The notes under the pieces are model-generated. The model saw only the letters and a list, made by a program, of their open reading frames with translations, had not been told where the DNA came from and did no database searches. Made by a program: the position numbers and the translations under genes. Positions 8,563 to 18,373 of a DNA stretch of 46,808 nt are shown in pieces (the stretch's first letter is position 1; each line of letters begins with the position of its first letter). Source of the DNA: Candidatus Gygaella obscura (GTDB lineage: Bacteria > Omnitrophota > Gorgyraeia > Gygaellales > Gygaellaceae); the NCBI GenBank assembly GCA_030765485.1, contig JAVCCR010000032.1, positions 119,481 to 166,288 on the forward strand, in the 5' to 3' direction.

Positions 8563-10638
8563 ATGGACCCTTTAAAATTCCAATTACAATTTGGTCATGA
8601 AGATTTGATTATTGAAACCGGGAAGATTGCCAAGCAGGCTAATGGCGCTGTTACAGTAACTTGTGGAGGTACGATTGTTTTGGTTACTGCTTGTATGTCC
8701 AAACAGCCTAAAGAAAATTTAAATTTCTTTCCTCTGACGGTTGAGTATCAGGAAAAAACCTATGCCGCAGGTCGAATCCCCGGAGGTTTTTTTAAGCGCG
8801 AAGGAAGGCCAACCGAGGGCGAGATTCTTACTGCTCGTTTGATTGATCGTCCCATAAGACCGTTATTTCCTAAAGGTTTCAGAAATGAAGTTCAGATTAT
8901 GTCTTTAGTGCTTTCCAGCGATGGAAAGAATGATCCTGATGTTCTGGCAATTGTTGGTGCTTCAACTGCTTTAAGTATTTCCGAGATTCCTTTTAAAGGT
9001 CCCTTGGGAGCTTGCAGGGTATGTTTATTGGATGATAAATTTATACTTAACCCTACTTATGAAGAAAGAGAAAAAAGCGAGCTTGATTTAGTGGTTGCCG
9101 GATGTGGCAATGGTCCTATAATGCTTGAATCGTGCAGTAAAGAAATTTCAGAGGAAAAGTATTTTGAGGCTATAAAATTCGGTTATGAAAAACTTCATGA
9201 ACTTATTAAGTTGCAGCTGGATATAGTTGATAAATGCGGAAAAAATAAAATAGAACCGCAGTTAAAGACTATTGATGAAGGGTTATTGAATAAGATAAAG
9301 GAACTTTCTCTTAAGCGCTTAAAGGACATTATGCAGCTTCCTGATAAAGAGCAAAGAGAAGAGGCATTGGATGTTTTAGATAAAGAGATAGGAGAAAAGC
9401 TTATTTCTGAAGAGATTACCTCTCAGATGATTAAAGATAGTCTTGTTGAGCTTGAAAAACAAGAGGTAAGAAGTTATATTTTAAAAGATCAGAAAAGAAT
9501 TGATGGTAGGAGTAAAAAGGATATAAGACCGATAAGCGGAGAAGTTGGTCTTTTGCCCCGTACGCACGGTTCAGGTTTGTTTACCAGGGGTCAGACGCAG
9601 AGTCTTTCTGTTACTACCTTAGGAACCGGTGAAGATGAGCAGATGATTGAGGCTTTAGAGGGTGAAAGCTATAGGTCTTTTATGTTGCATTATAATTTTC
9701 CTCCTTTTAGTGTTGGCGAGACTAGACCCGTAAGAGGTCCGGGAAGGCGTGAAATCGGTCATGGCGCTTTAGCAGGAAAGGCTTTAAAGGCGGTTTTACC
9801 TTCTAAAGAACAGTTTCCTTATACTGTACGTGTAGTTTCTGAAATTCTTGAATCTAACGGTTCTTCCAGTATGGCTACAGTATGTGCGGCAACGTTGGCT
9901 TTGATGGATGCAGGCGTTCCGATAAAAGAACCTGTAGCAGGAATTGCTATAGGTTTGGTCAAAGAAGGCGACAACCATGTTTTATTAAATGATTTAAATG
10001 GGCTTGAAGATCATTTTGGAGATATGGATTTTAAGGTTGCGGGGACTAAAGATGGTATTACTACATTGCAGATGGATTTAAAAATTGACGGTTTAGAAAT
10101 AGATATGTTTAAAGAGGTTTTACAGCTTGCCAGGGAATCAAGGTTTTTGATTTTGGAAAAAATTAAAGCTATAATTCCGCAGTCACGTAAGGAACTGTCT
10201 GTTTTTGCTCCGAGAATTGTTAATTTAAAGGTTAATCCAGATAAAATTGGAGAAGTAATTGGTCCAGGCGGCAAGACTATAAAAAAGATTATTGCTCAAA
10301 CTGGCGTTACGATTGATATTGAAGATGATGGCAATGTTTTAGTTGCATCTAGTGAAGAGTCAGCCATGAAAGAGGCAATTTCGATAATAGAGTCTCTTAC
10401 TAAGGAAGTTCAGCCTGGTGAAGTATATGATGCTGTAGTAAAAAAAGTTACCAATTTTGGTGCTTTCTGTGAGATACTTCCTGGTAAAGAAGGTTTGGTG
10501 CATGTGTCGGAATTGGCGGATCGCTATGTTAAAGATGTTGCTAGCGAAGTAAAAGTTGGTGACAAATTCAAAGTTAAGGTTATTGAGATAGATGATTTAG
10601 GCAGAATCAATCTTAGTAAGAAGCAAGCAGAACAATAA
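8563..10638 (+). CDS. pnp: Polyribonucleotide nucleotidyltransferase
   Basis: Two RNase PH domains, KH (VIGPGGKTIKKI) and S1 (GEVYDAVVKKVTNFGAF) domains; follows rpsO. Confidence 0.97.
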   Translation: MDPLKFQLQFGHEDLIIETGKIAKQANGAVTVTCGGTIVLVTACMSKQPKENLNFFPLTVEYQEKTYAAGRIPGGFFKREGRPTEGEILTARLIDRPIRPLFPKGFRNEVQIMSLVLSSDGKNDPDVLAIVGASTALSISEIPFKGPLGACRVCLLDDKFILNPTYEEREKSELDLVVAGCGNGPIMLESCSKEISEEKYFEAIKFGYEKLHELIKLQLDIVDKCGKNKIEPQLKTIDEGLLNKIKELSLKRLKDIMQLPDKEQREEALDVLDKEIGEKLISEEITSQMIKDSLVELEKQEVRSYILKDQKRIDGRSKKDIRPISGEVGLLPRTHGSGLFTRGQTQSLSVTTLGTGEDEQMIEALEGESYRSFMLHYNFPPFSVGETRPVRGPGRREIGHGALAGKALKAVLPSKEQFPYTVRVVSEILESNGSSSMATVCAATLALMDAGVPIKEPVAGIAIGLVKEGDNHVLLNDLNGLEDHFGDMDFKVAGTKDGITTLQMDLKIDGLEIDMFKEVLQLARESRFLILEKIKAIIPQSRKELSVFAPRIVNLKVNPDKIGEVIGPGGKTIKKIIAQTGVTIDIEDDGNVLVASSEESAMKEAISIIESLTKEVQPGEVYDAVVKKVTNFGAFCEILPGKEGLVHVSELADRYVKDVASEVKVGDKFKVKVIEIDDLGRINLSKKQAEQ

Positions 10639-12812
10639 TGAAGAAGAAGTACCTTGATGAGATCAAGGCAGTAATTATTTTCTCCTTAGGTTTGTTTTTG
10701 TTATTTAGCCTCGTTTCTTACAACCCTCTTGATTTATCGTTTAATACATCAAATCCAAATAAACCCGCAAATAATCTCTGTGGTCTAGTAGGCGCCTGGA
10801 TAGGTTATGTTTTATTTTTTCTTCTTGGTTGGATTGGTTTTATCGTTCCGATAATAGTTTTTATCTGGGCAGTAAAAAAGTTTAGAAGTAATGAGACAAA
10901 TCTTTACGGCCTGCGTGTCTTAGGACTCATTGGGGTGTTCCTGACATTTAGTGCTATTCTTAGTATTACCGGTCCGGCAGCAGATGTTCTGCGTTTTAAG
11001 CGTGGTGGGTTTCTAGGAGTTATTGTAGGAGATTTTTTGCTTAAATATTTTAAAATAACAGGTAGCTATGTAGTGCTTGTTACTTTAGGGGTGTTATTTT
11101 TTGTTTTGTTTGCTGAATTTATGGTTTCCAATCTGTTAAGTAAGATTTTGAAATTGATTAAAAAGATTTTCACTAGTTTAAAAATATCTGATTTTTTAAA
11201 CATGATAAAGATTAAGAAAGATTCTATTTCTAAACAGCAAAAGACTGTTGTAAAAAAGCCTGCCTTAGAAGAAAAATCTTTAAAACAAGATAAGAAAGAG
11301 GGTATTTTCAGAAGAGATATCCAGCCGCAAATAAAGGTAAAGACTGATTTTGGGGAAAAGAAAGAACCGATTCGCGAGGCAGTTAGATCTATAATGATTG
11401 GTGATTATAAACTTCCTTCCATAGATTTACTTGAAGATGCGCCAAGCTTGAGTTCGCGTCAAATAAAAGAAGATTTGACTACGAGTGCAAAGGTATTGGA
11501 AGAGACATTAGAGGATTTTGGTATTGTTGCTAAAGTAACCAATATTGAAAAAGGTCCTGTAATAACGCGTTATGAGCTTGAACCTGCTCCTGGGGTAAAG
11601 GTGCAGAAAATCACCAGTTTATCTGATGATATTTCTTTAGCGATGAAGGCGCAGTCTGTAAGAATTGTTGCTCCTATTCCCGGGAAAGGAAGAGTGGGAG
11701 TGGAGGTGCCGAATAGTAAATCCTCATTTGTTTATTTAAAGGATGTTTTAAACAGTAAGATTTTCTTTGGTTCTTCTTCAAAGCTTGCGCTTGCATTAGG
11801 TAAAGATATAACCGGTGAACCAGTTGTGACTGCTTTAGATGATATGCCTCATTTGTTGATTGCTGGGACTACTGGTTCAGGTAAGACAGTTTGCGTAAAT
11901 TCTTTAATTATGTCGCTACTATATAAGTTAAGTCCTAACGAGTTAAAGTTTATTATGATTGATCCTAAAATGGTAGAATTGGCTTGTTATAACGGTTTGG
12001 CTCATCTTTTATGTCCTGTGATAACAGATACGAAAAAAGTTTCCGTAGCTTTGAATTGGCTGGTTTCGGAAATGGAGAATCGTTACAATCTATTAGCTAA
12101 TGCCGGAGCGCGCAATATCGATGCCTATAATAAAAAAGGCGAAAACATGCCTTATATTGTAGTTGTTATCGATGAGTTGGCAGATCTTATGATGGCAGCT
12201 GCTAATCAGATAGAAACTGCTATAACGCGTTTGGCTCAACTTTCCAGGGCAGTAGGTATACATTTGATTCTAGCTACACAGAGGCCTTCGGTTGATGTTA
12301 TCACCGGAGTCATCAAGGCTAATTTTCCAGCAAGGGTATCTTTTAAGGTTGCTTCAAAGGTTGATTCGCGTACAGTTTTAGATGCTAATGGTGCGGATAA
12401 ATTGCTCGGTAGAGGCGATATGCTATTTTTAAAACCCGGAGATGCAAAATTGATTCGGGCACAGGCAAGTTATGTTCAAGATAAAGAAATAGAACGCGTT
12501 ACAGATTTTATCCGTGGACAGGTTAAGCCTGCTTATCAGGAGGATATATTTAATGGTACTGCAGCTAAATCTTCTTTAAACAATGTTGAAAAAGACGATA
12601 TTTTCGACGAGGCTGTAAGAACCGTAATGGAAAGCAACCAGGCCTCGGTTTCTATTTTACAAAGACGTCTGCGTTTAGGATATACCAGGGCAGCTAGACT
12701 TATAGATAGCATGGAGGCTGAAGGTTTAGTAGGCGCCTATGAAGGCAGTAAGCCGCGAAAGATCTTAGTAGACAGAGAAGAATGGCTTGCTAAATATAAA
12801 CAGAACATATAA
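10638..12812 (+). CDS. ftsK: DNA translocase FtsK/SpoIIIE
   Basis: N-terminal TM helices, LIAGTTGSGKTVCVNSLIMSLLY, C-terminal gamma domain. Confidence 0.95.
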   Translation: MKKKYLDEIKAVIIFSLGLFLLFSLVSYNPLDLSFNTSNPNKPANNLCGLVGAWIGYVLFFLLGWIGFIVPIIVFIWAVKKFRSNETNLYGLRVLGLIGVFLTFSAILSITGPAADVLRFKRGGFLGVIVGDFLLKYFKITGSYVVLVTLGVLFFVLFAEFMVSNLLSKILKLIKKIFTSLKISDFLNMIKIKKDSISKQQKTVVKKPALEEKSLKQDKKEGIFRRDIQPQIKVKTDFGEKKEPIREAVRSIMIGDYKLPSIDLLEDAPSLSSRQIKEDLTTSAKVLEETLEDFGIVAKVTNIEKGPVITRYELEPAPGVKVQKITSLSDDISLAMKAQSVRIVAPIPGKGRVGVEVPNSKSSFVYLKDVLNSKIFFGSSSKLALALGKDITGEPVVTALDDMPHLLIAGTTGSGKTVCVNSLIMSLLYKLSPNELKFIMIDPKMVELACYNGLAHLLCPVITDTKKVSVALNWLVSEMENRYNLLANAGARNIDAYNKKGENMPYIVVVIDELADLMMAAANQIETAITRLAQLSRAVGIHLILATQRPSVDVITGVIKANFPARVSFKVASKVDSRTVLDANGADKLLGRGDMLFLKPGDAKLIRAQASYVQDKEIERVTDFIRGQVKPAYQEDIFNGTAAKSSLNNVEKDDIFDEAVRTVMESNQASVSILQRRLRLGYTRAARLIDSMEAEGLVGAYEGSKPRKILVDREEWLAKYKQNI

Positions 12813-12823
12813 AGGTTAAGAAA

Positions 12824-13615
12824 ATGGCAGCAGGCAAACTTTTAAAAAACCTCAGAGAAGAAAAAGGTATTGATTTAGAGCAGATTCATAAAAAAACAAA
12901 ACTGCATTATAATATAATTAATGCTTTAGAAGAAGATAGGCTCCAGAATATAAATTCTACATACGTAAAAGGTTTTATCAAGATATATTGCCGAGCATTA
13001 GAGGTTGATGATAAAGAATACATAAAGGCTTATCAACAGAGTCTTTCTCGAGCTTCCCAGAGAGAAAAAGACAAAGAAAAAGTGGTTTTAGATCAAAAAC
13101 CAGTTGATAAGGTGAGGTTTTGTTTTAAAAAACCCTTTCGGCTTAAAAGGTTTATAACAAAGCTTTCTATTATTGTTGGTCTTTTTCTTAGTCTTTGGAT
13201 GGTTTTTTCATTTATTTCATTTTTAGGTCGTAAGATATTTTCTCGAGTTAAAAATAAACCAACTGCCGAGATAGCTGTTAGCAAAAAGAGTGTTTCTCTG
13301 CTGGTAAAAAAAACTAAAAGTAACAATTTAAGTAAGAGCGTCTATTCAAAATATCCTGTGAATATAACCTTAGATGCCAAGGGTAAAATTTGGGTTTCTG
13401 TTAAAGTTGACGGTAAAACAGTAAAGCACGGAGCATTAACTAAAGGTGCTTCAGAAACCTGGCGTGCCAAAAAAGAAATACTTTTAACGGTTAATAACGC
13501 CGGCTATGTGGATTTAGAATTTAACGGTCAAAGGTTTTCTCCTTTGGGTAAGAAGGGCCAGGCCTATAAAAATGTTAAGATTACTACATCTGGTATCTCC
13601 ATTCCCAATAAATAA
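12824..13615 (+). CDS. RodZ-like helix-turn-helix membrane protein
   Basis: N-terminal HTH (LLKNLREEKGIDLEQIHKKTKLHYNIINALEED), one TM segment, C-terminal DUF4115-like domain. Confidence 0.8.
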   Translation: MAAGKLLKNLREEKGIDLEQIHKKTKLHYNIINALEEDRLQNINSTYVKGFIKIYCRALEVDDKEYIKAYQQSLSRASQREKDKEKVVLDQKPVDKVRFCFKKPFRLKRFITKLSIIVGLFLSLWMVFSFISFLGRKIFSRVKNKPTAEIAVSKKSVSLLVKKTKSNNLSKSVYSKYPVNITLDAKGKIWVSVKVDGKTVKHGALTKGASETWRAKKEILLTVNNAGYVDLEFNGQRFSPLGKKGQAYKNVKITTSGISIPNK

Positions 13616-13621
13616 TTTTTA

Positions 13622-14869
13622 ATGTCCAAGCGGTTTAATTTAATAAGTCTAGGCTGTCCAAGAAATCTTGTCGATTCTGAACTCGTTATTTCCCGGCTAG
13701 TTAAAAAAGGCTTTATTTTTTCAAACCTTGAATCTTCCCGAATAGTTTTAGTAAATACCTGTGCTTTTATTGATCAGGCAAAAAAAGAATCAATTGAAGC
13801 AATCCTTGATTTAGTAGAGCTTAAAAAAAATAAAAAAATAGATAAATTAATTGTTTTTGGTTGTCTTGTACAAAGATATAAACAAGAATTAGTTCATTCA
13901 TTAAAGGGCGTAGACGCCTTTTTAGGCACATTATCTATTGATGATGGACATGTCTTAAGGGGTTGTTTTCTTATGCCTTTCCACTATAGGTATGTAAAGA
14001 TATGCGAGGGCTGTAATAATAATTGCAGTTATTGTGCAATCCCCGGAATCAAAGGAAGTTTAAAAAGCCGCAGCATAAATTCTATTCTTAGAGAGGTTAA
14101 TTTTTTAGACAGAAAAGACCTTAAAGAATTAATTCTTGTAGGGCAAGATACGACTTCTTACGGCAAGGATTTAAAAAAAGGAGTTAGTCTTAGTAAATTG
14201 TTGTCGGAACTGACCAGTAAATTGAAAAATATCTCATGGATAAGGCTTCTATATCTTCATCCCGAGCATATAAATGATAATTTGATTGCTCAGATTGCGG
14301 ATAATCCTAGAATTTGCAAATATATTGATTTGCCTATACAGCATATTAATGATAAAATATTGCAAAAGATGAATAGGCGTAAATCCAGGCATGAAATTGA
14401 GAAGTTGATTGTAAAGTTACGTAAGAAAATAAAGAATGTAGTTATTAGGACTTCTTTAATCGTGGGTTTTCCTACAGAAACCGAACGGGAATTTAACGAG
14501 CTTTTTGAATTTGTCGGCAGTATGAAGTTTGAAAGATTAGGCGTGTTTACCTATTCTCAAGAAGAAGGTACGTCTGCATACAGTATGAAGAATCAAGTTG
14601 AATCTGGTATTAAAAAAGATCGTTTTAGAAGAATTATGCAGCTGCAGCAGTCAATTTCTAAGGAAAATAATAAGAAGTTGATAAATAAAAAAATTAAGGT
14701 TTTAATCGACGAGATAGAAGATTCTTTATTTATAGGAAGAACTCAGTATGATGCCCCTGATATAGACGGAAATGTTTTTATAAAAACCGATAAGAAGCTT
14801 TGTGTTGGTGATTTTATTGATTGTAAAATAATTGATTCTTATGAATACGATTTATTAGGAGCCTGTTAG
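13622..14869 (+). CDS. rimO: Ribosomal protein S12 methylthiotransferase RimO
   Basis: SLGCPRNLVDSE, radical SAM CEGCNNNCSYC, TRAM-like C-terminus. Confidence 0.92.
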   Translation: MSKRFNLISLGCPRNLVDSELVISRLVKKGFIFSNLESSRIVLVNTCAFIDQAKKESIEAILDLVELKKNKKIDKLIVFGCLVQRYKQELVHSLKGVDAFLGTLSIDDGHVLRGCFLMPFHYRYVKICEGCNNNCSYCAIPGIKGSLKSRSINSILREVNFLDRKDLKELILVGQDTTSYGKDLKKGVSLSKLLSELTSKLKNISWIRLLYLHPEHINDNLIAQIADNPRICKYIDLPIQHINDKILQKMNRRKSRHEIEKLIVKLRKKIKNVVIRTSLIVGFPTETEREFNELFEFVGSMKFERLGVFTYSQEEGTSAYSMKNQVESGIKKDRFRRIMQLQQSISKENNKKLINKKIKVLIDEIEDSLFIGRTQYDAPDIDGNVFIKTDKKLCVGDFIDCKIIDSYEYDLLGAC

Positions 14870-15448
14870 ATGAATTTAGCTAATAAGATTACAGTTTTAA
14901 GGATAGTTTTAACTTTTGTATTCATGTTTTTTTTGTTTCTTGAAGGGTTTATCTTTAAGGTAGTTGCCTTTGTAGTTTTTTCGCTTGCTGCGGCAAGCGA
15001 TCTTATTGATGGTTGGATTGCAAAGACAAGGAATCAGATTACTGATTTCGGCAAGATTATGGATCCTATAGCCGATAAGATACTTACTCTTGCGGCTTTC
15101 TTAAGTTTTGTAGAATTGCAGCTTGTACCTGCATGGATGGTTGTGGTAATCATTTTTCGGGAGTTGATAATTACTAGTCTTAGGCTTTTTGCTTTGAGCA
15201 AGGGGAAGGTTTTAGCTGCTGTGAGAGCAGGCAAACATAAGACTGTCTCCCAGGTGGTAAGCATTTTTTTGATTCTCGGTTTCATTATTTTAAAGGAAAT
15301 TTTTAAAAATATGTGTTTCTGGAATGAATTGGGAGAAAACCTTTATTTTATTTCTATATATGTCGTAATGTTGGTGACAGTTGTATTGACTTTGATATCG
15401 GGTATTTCTTATCTTTGGAAAAACAGAAAGTTAATAATTAAACTATAA
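14870..15448 (+). CDS. pgsA: CDP-diacylglycerol-glycerol-3-phosphate 3-phosphatidyltransferase
   Basis: CDP-alcohol phosphotransferase motif DGWIAKTRNQITDFGKIMDPIADK; TM helices. Confidence 0.9.
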   Translation: MNLANKITVLRIVLTFVFMFFLFLEGFIFKVVAFVVFSLAAASDLIDGWIAKTRNQITDFGKIMDPIADKILTLAAFLSFVELQLVPAWMVVVIIFRELIITSLRLFALSKGKVLAAVRAGKHKTVSQVVSIFLILGFIILKEIFKNMCFWNELGENLYFISIYVVMLVTVVLTLISGISYLWKNRKLIIKL

Positions 15449-15894
15449 TGAAAGTCTTGGTAAAGCTTATCACCACTTTTTTTTATATCGGTTACATCCC
15501 TTATGTCTCCGGTACAATGGGTAGTCTTGCGGGCATAGCTATATATTTTCTTGTTTATAAAAACATCATTTTATATTGGGTTGTTTTAGTCATTTTTCTT
15601 TTAGCAGGGTTTATTTTTAGCGGTATGGCTGAGAAGATATTTGGGAAGAAAGACCCTCGTTTTGTAGTTATTGACGAGGTCTGCGGAATGTTAATATGTC
15701 TTTGCGGTCTTAAGTTTGAATTAAAGCCTATAGTAGCCAGCTTTTTATTTTTTAGGCTTTTTGATGTGTTAAAACCTCCTCCAGCGAATAAATTTGAGAG
15801 TATGAGAGGCAGCTTAGGAATTATGCTTGATGATTTAATCGCCAGTTTCTACACAATAATCTGCGTTCAGATTGTTTTAAGATTGACTTCATAG
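15448..15894 (+). CDS. pgpA: Phosphatidylglycerophosphatase A
   Basis: VSGTMGSLAG, KDPRFVVIDEVCGM, FRLFDVLKPPP; adjacent to pgsA. Confidence 0.9.
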   Translation: MKVLVKLITTFFYIGYIPYVSGTMGSLAGIAIYFLVYKNIILYWVVLVIFLLAGFIFSGMAEKIFGKKDPRFVVIDEVCGMLICLCGLKFELKPIVASFLFFRLFDVLKPPPANKFESMRGSLGIMLDDLIASFYTIICVQIVLRLTS

Positions 15895-16421
15895 AGTTTT
15901 TCATATATTGATCCTTGGGTGGTGAGTGTACTTTTTATTAGTGCAATTTTGTCTACATTCATTGTACAGTTTATTTTTGTTAACTTAAAAAATAATTCTT
16001 TATTTATATCTTTTGATTTATTTTTTAACCTGGCGATAGTAATATGGGTTTTAAAGGGTCGGTTATCTTTTGTATCAATAGTTTTATTGATTTTTGAACT
16101 AATTTCGCCAGCCATCGATGAAAGATGCTTTTCATTTTCGATACCCAGCCAAACAATTCTAGCAGAATTATAATTTGGAAAACATCCTATTTTAGAAATA
16201 TTTAGTTTAAACCAACTAAATTCTTTTGCGGTTGAGGAGAGGATTGATTTTATTTTTAAATATTGTTTTTCATTTATATCCCCTAAGAATTTTAAGGTGA
16301 TATGTATATTTTTAGGTTTGATTAATTTTAAGCTATTACAGGATTTCTTTAGTTCTTTCTGAATTTCTTTAATTACAGCAATTGTTTTTTTATCCAGTTC
16401 AATAGCGATAAAACTTCTCAT
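15867..16421 (-). CDS. thpR: RNA 2',3'-cyclic phosphodiesterase (2H / LigT family)
   Basis: Two HxTx motifs (NIHITLKFLGD, KTHITIARL); MRSFIAIEL start. Confidence 0.9.
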   Translation of the reverse strand: MRSFIAIELDKKTIAVIKEIQKELKKSCNSLKLIKPKNIHITLKFLGDINEKQYLKIKSILSSTAKEFSWFKLNISKIGCFPNYNSARIVWLGIENEKHLSSMAGEISSKINKTIDTKDNRPFKTHITIARLKNKSKDINKELFFKLTKINCTMNVDKIALIKSTLTTQGSIYEKLYEVNLKTI

Positions 16422-16897
16422 TTTTTAGATTTTATCAATAGATATAACAATTGAATGGTTTTTAAGCAGCTTTTTTTTCTTATTATTGTTCTTGTGCCTT
16501 TAAAGCTAAATTTTTTGCAGGTCAATTTGTTTTTATAGCTGATAGCAATAAAAACAGTGCCGATATCTTTTCCTGGTGTTGCGCCTGCAGGGCCGGCAAT
16601 ACCTGTTATTGCTACAGCTATATCAGTGTCAGCAATTTTTTTTGTATTTTTAGCCATAGCTAAGGCGACCTGTTCTGATACTGCGCCGTATTTTTTGATT
16701 AATAGCTTAGCGACTTTTAATAATTTTGTTTTTGATTGATTGCTGTAGGTTATAATCCCTGATTTGAAATAGCCTGAGCTTCCCGGCAGGGATGTAAGCA
16801 TTGAAGAAAGCATACCTCCTGTACAAGATTCTGATACCGAAATGGATTCCTTTTTATTTATTAATAGGTTATGGACTTTTAATATAGCAGTTTTCAT
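16418..16897 (-). CDS. pncC: CinA C-terminal / PncC nicotinamide-nucleotide amidohydrolase
   Basis: SVSESCTGGMLSSMLTSLPGSSGYFKSGIITYSNQSK, AITGIAGPAGATPGKDIGTVFIAI. Confidence 0.9.
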   Translation of the reverse strand: MKTAILKVHNLLINKKESISVSESCTGGMLSSMLTSLPGSSGYFKSGIITYSNQSKTKLLKVAKLLIKKYGAVSEQVALAMAKNTKKIADTDIAVAITGIAGPAGATPGKDIGTVFIAISYKNKLTCKKFSFKGTRTIIRKKSCLKTIQLLYLLIKSKK

Positions 16898-16921
16898 TTT
16901 TACAATGCTTAATTCAACATA

Positions 16922-16950
16922 AGTATAAGCTTTTTGTATACTATTGACAA
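16922..16950 (-). promoter_or_regulatory. Promoter for pncC-thpR (minus strand)
   Basis: Reverse complement reads TTGTCA - 17 nt - TATACT. Confidence 0.55.
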
Positions 16951-16971
16951 GGTATAATTTTGTGGTATACT
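16944..16971 (+). promoter_or_regulatory. Promoter for the riboflavin operon
   Basis: TTGACA (16944-16949) - 16 nt - TATACT (16966-16971), just upstream of the FMN riboswitch. Confidence 0.65.
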
Positions 16972-16981
16972 TTCTCTAGAT

Positions 16982-17098
16982 TTAATCTTCAGGGCAAGGT
17001 GAAATTCCTGACCGGCGGTTAAAGCCCGCAAGTCTTTTAAAAAGACAGATCTGGTAGATTCCAGAGCCGATAGTAAAGTCTAGATGGAAGAAGATTAA
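16982..17098 (+). ncRNA. FMN riboswitch (RFN element)
   Basis: AGGGCAAGGTGAAATTCCTGACCGGCGGTTAAAGCCCGCAAG...GATCTGGTAGATTCCAGAGCCGATAGTAAAGTCTAGATGGAAGAAGAT matches the RFN consensus; 9-bp P1 (TTAATCTTC / GAAGATTAA). Confidence 0.96.
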
Positions 17099-17107
17099 TG
17101 CTTTATG

Positions 17108-17135
17108 CCCGAAGGTTGTCTTCGGGATTTTTTTT
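17108..17135 (+). terminator. Intrinsic terminator of the riboswitch expression platform
   Basis: CCCGAAG-GTTGT-CTTCGGG followed by A and T8. Confidence 0.88.
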
Positions 17136-17148
17136 AATTAAAAAAACA

Positions 17149-18360
17149 ATGTTTAATTCGATACCAGAAATAATAAACGATATTAAAAACGGCCGAATGG
17201 TTATTGTTGTAGATGACGAGACCAGAGAAAACGAGGGCGATCTTGTTATGGCCGCTTCTTTTGCTGATGCGGAAAATATTAATTTTATGGCTAAATACGG
17301 ACGGGGCCTTATCTGTATTTCAATGGAGGAATCTAGATTGAAGCAACTTGACATTGGCCCTATGGCTGATGTTAATGAAAAAAGGAAAGATAAGTTTTCT
17401 ACTGCCTGGATGGTTTCTGTGGATGCGGCTTCGGGTATTACTACTGGTATTTCTGCATACGATAGAGCGCATACTATCAAGGTTCTTATTGATTCGGTTT
17501 CTAACCCAGAAGATTTGATAAGGCCAGGTCATTTATTTCCTCTCTGTGCCAAAAAAGGCGGGGTATTGGTAAGGGCTGGCCATACTGAGGCTGCGCTTGA
17601 TTTGGCAAAGCTAGCTGGTATTTTTCCTTCAGGTGTAATATGTGAGATAATGAATGAAGATGGCTCTATGAGCAGAACTAAAGATTTAAAGGTTTTTGCT
17701 CAAAAGCACGGTCTTAAGATCTGTAGTATAGCTGAGATTATTAAACACAGAAGAGAAAAGGAAATCTTTATAAAACGAGCTTCCGAAACAACATTACCTA
17801 CTTCTTTTGGAGATTTTAAACTGGTTGGTTATGAATCTTTGATAGATTCTCAGTATCATCTTGCTTTAGTTATGGGGGATTTATCCAAAGTTGATTTAGA
17901 GAATCAAGCTATTTTGGTACGAGTTCATTCTGAATGTTTGACTGGGGATGTGTTTGGTTCGAAAAGATGCGATTGCGGAGAACAACTGCAGAATTCTTTA
18001 CGTATGATTAACGAAGAAGGTTGCGGTGTGGTTTTATATATGCGTCAGGAAGGACGCGGTATAGGATTAGCCAATAAATTAATGGCTTATCATTTGCAGG
18101 ATAAAGGTTTTGATACTGTTCAGGCCAATGAGGCATTGGGTTTTCCTGCGGATTTAAGGGATTACGGAATAGGTGCACAGATTTTGGTTAATTTAGGCAT
18201 AAAAAGAATCAGGCTTTTAACAAATAATCCCCGTAAAATCATCGGTTTAGAAGGTTATGGCTTAAAGGTGGAACAGAGAATTCCCATAAAGGGAACAATG
18301 CATTCTTCCAATGAATTTTATTTAAAGACTAAAAAGGAAAAGTTAGGGCATCTTTTTTAA
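17149..18360 (+). CDS. ribBA: Bifunctional DHBP synthase / GTP cyclohydrolase II
   Basis: [15 protein letters not shown] (RibB); [16 protein letters not shown] and GRGIGLANK (RibA). Start taken at ATG 17149 because the ORF-track start (17098) would include the terminator. Confidence 0.95.
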   Translation: MFNSIPEIINDIKNGRMVIVVDDETRENEGDLVMAASFADAENINFMAKYGRGLICISMEESRLKQLDIGPMADVNEKRKDKFSTAWMVSVDAASGITTGISAYDRAHTIKVLIDSVSNPEDLIRPGHLFPLCAKKGGVLVRAGHTEAALDLAKLAGIFPSGVICEIMNEDGSMSRTKDLKVFAQKHGLKICSIAEIIKHRREKEIFIKRASETTLPTSFGDFKLVGYESLIDSQYHLALVMGDLSKVDLENQAILVRVHSECLTGDVFGSKRCDCGEQLQNSLRMINEEGCGVVLYMRQEGRGIGLANKLMAYHLQDKGFDTVQANEALGFPADLRDYGIGAQILVNLGIKRIRLLTNNPRKIIGLEGYGLKVEQRIPIKGTMHSSNEFYLKTKKEKLGHLF

Positions 18361-18373
18361 AAAAGGAGGGTAT

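Noticed and set aside
15919-16173. 84-aa plus-strand ORF
   Set aside because: Antisense to thpR, whose HxTx motifs confirm the minus strand is coding.
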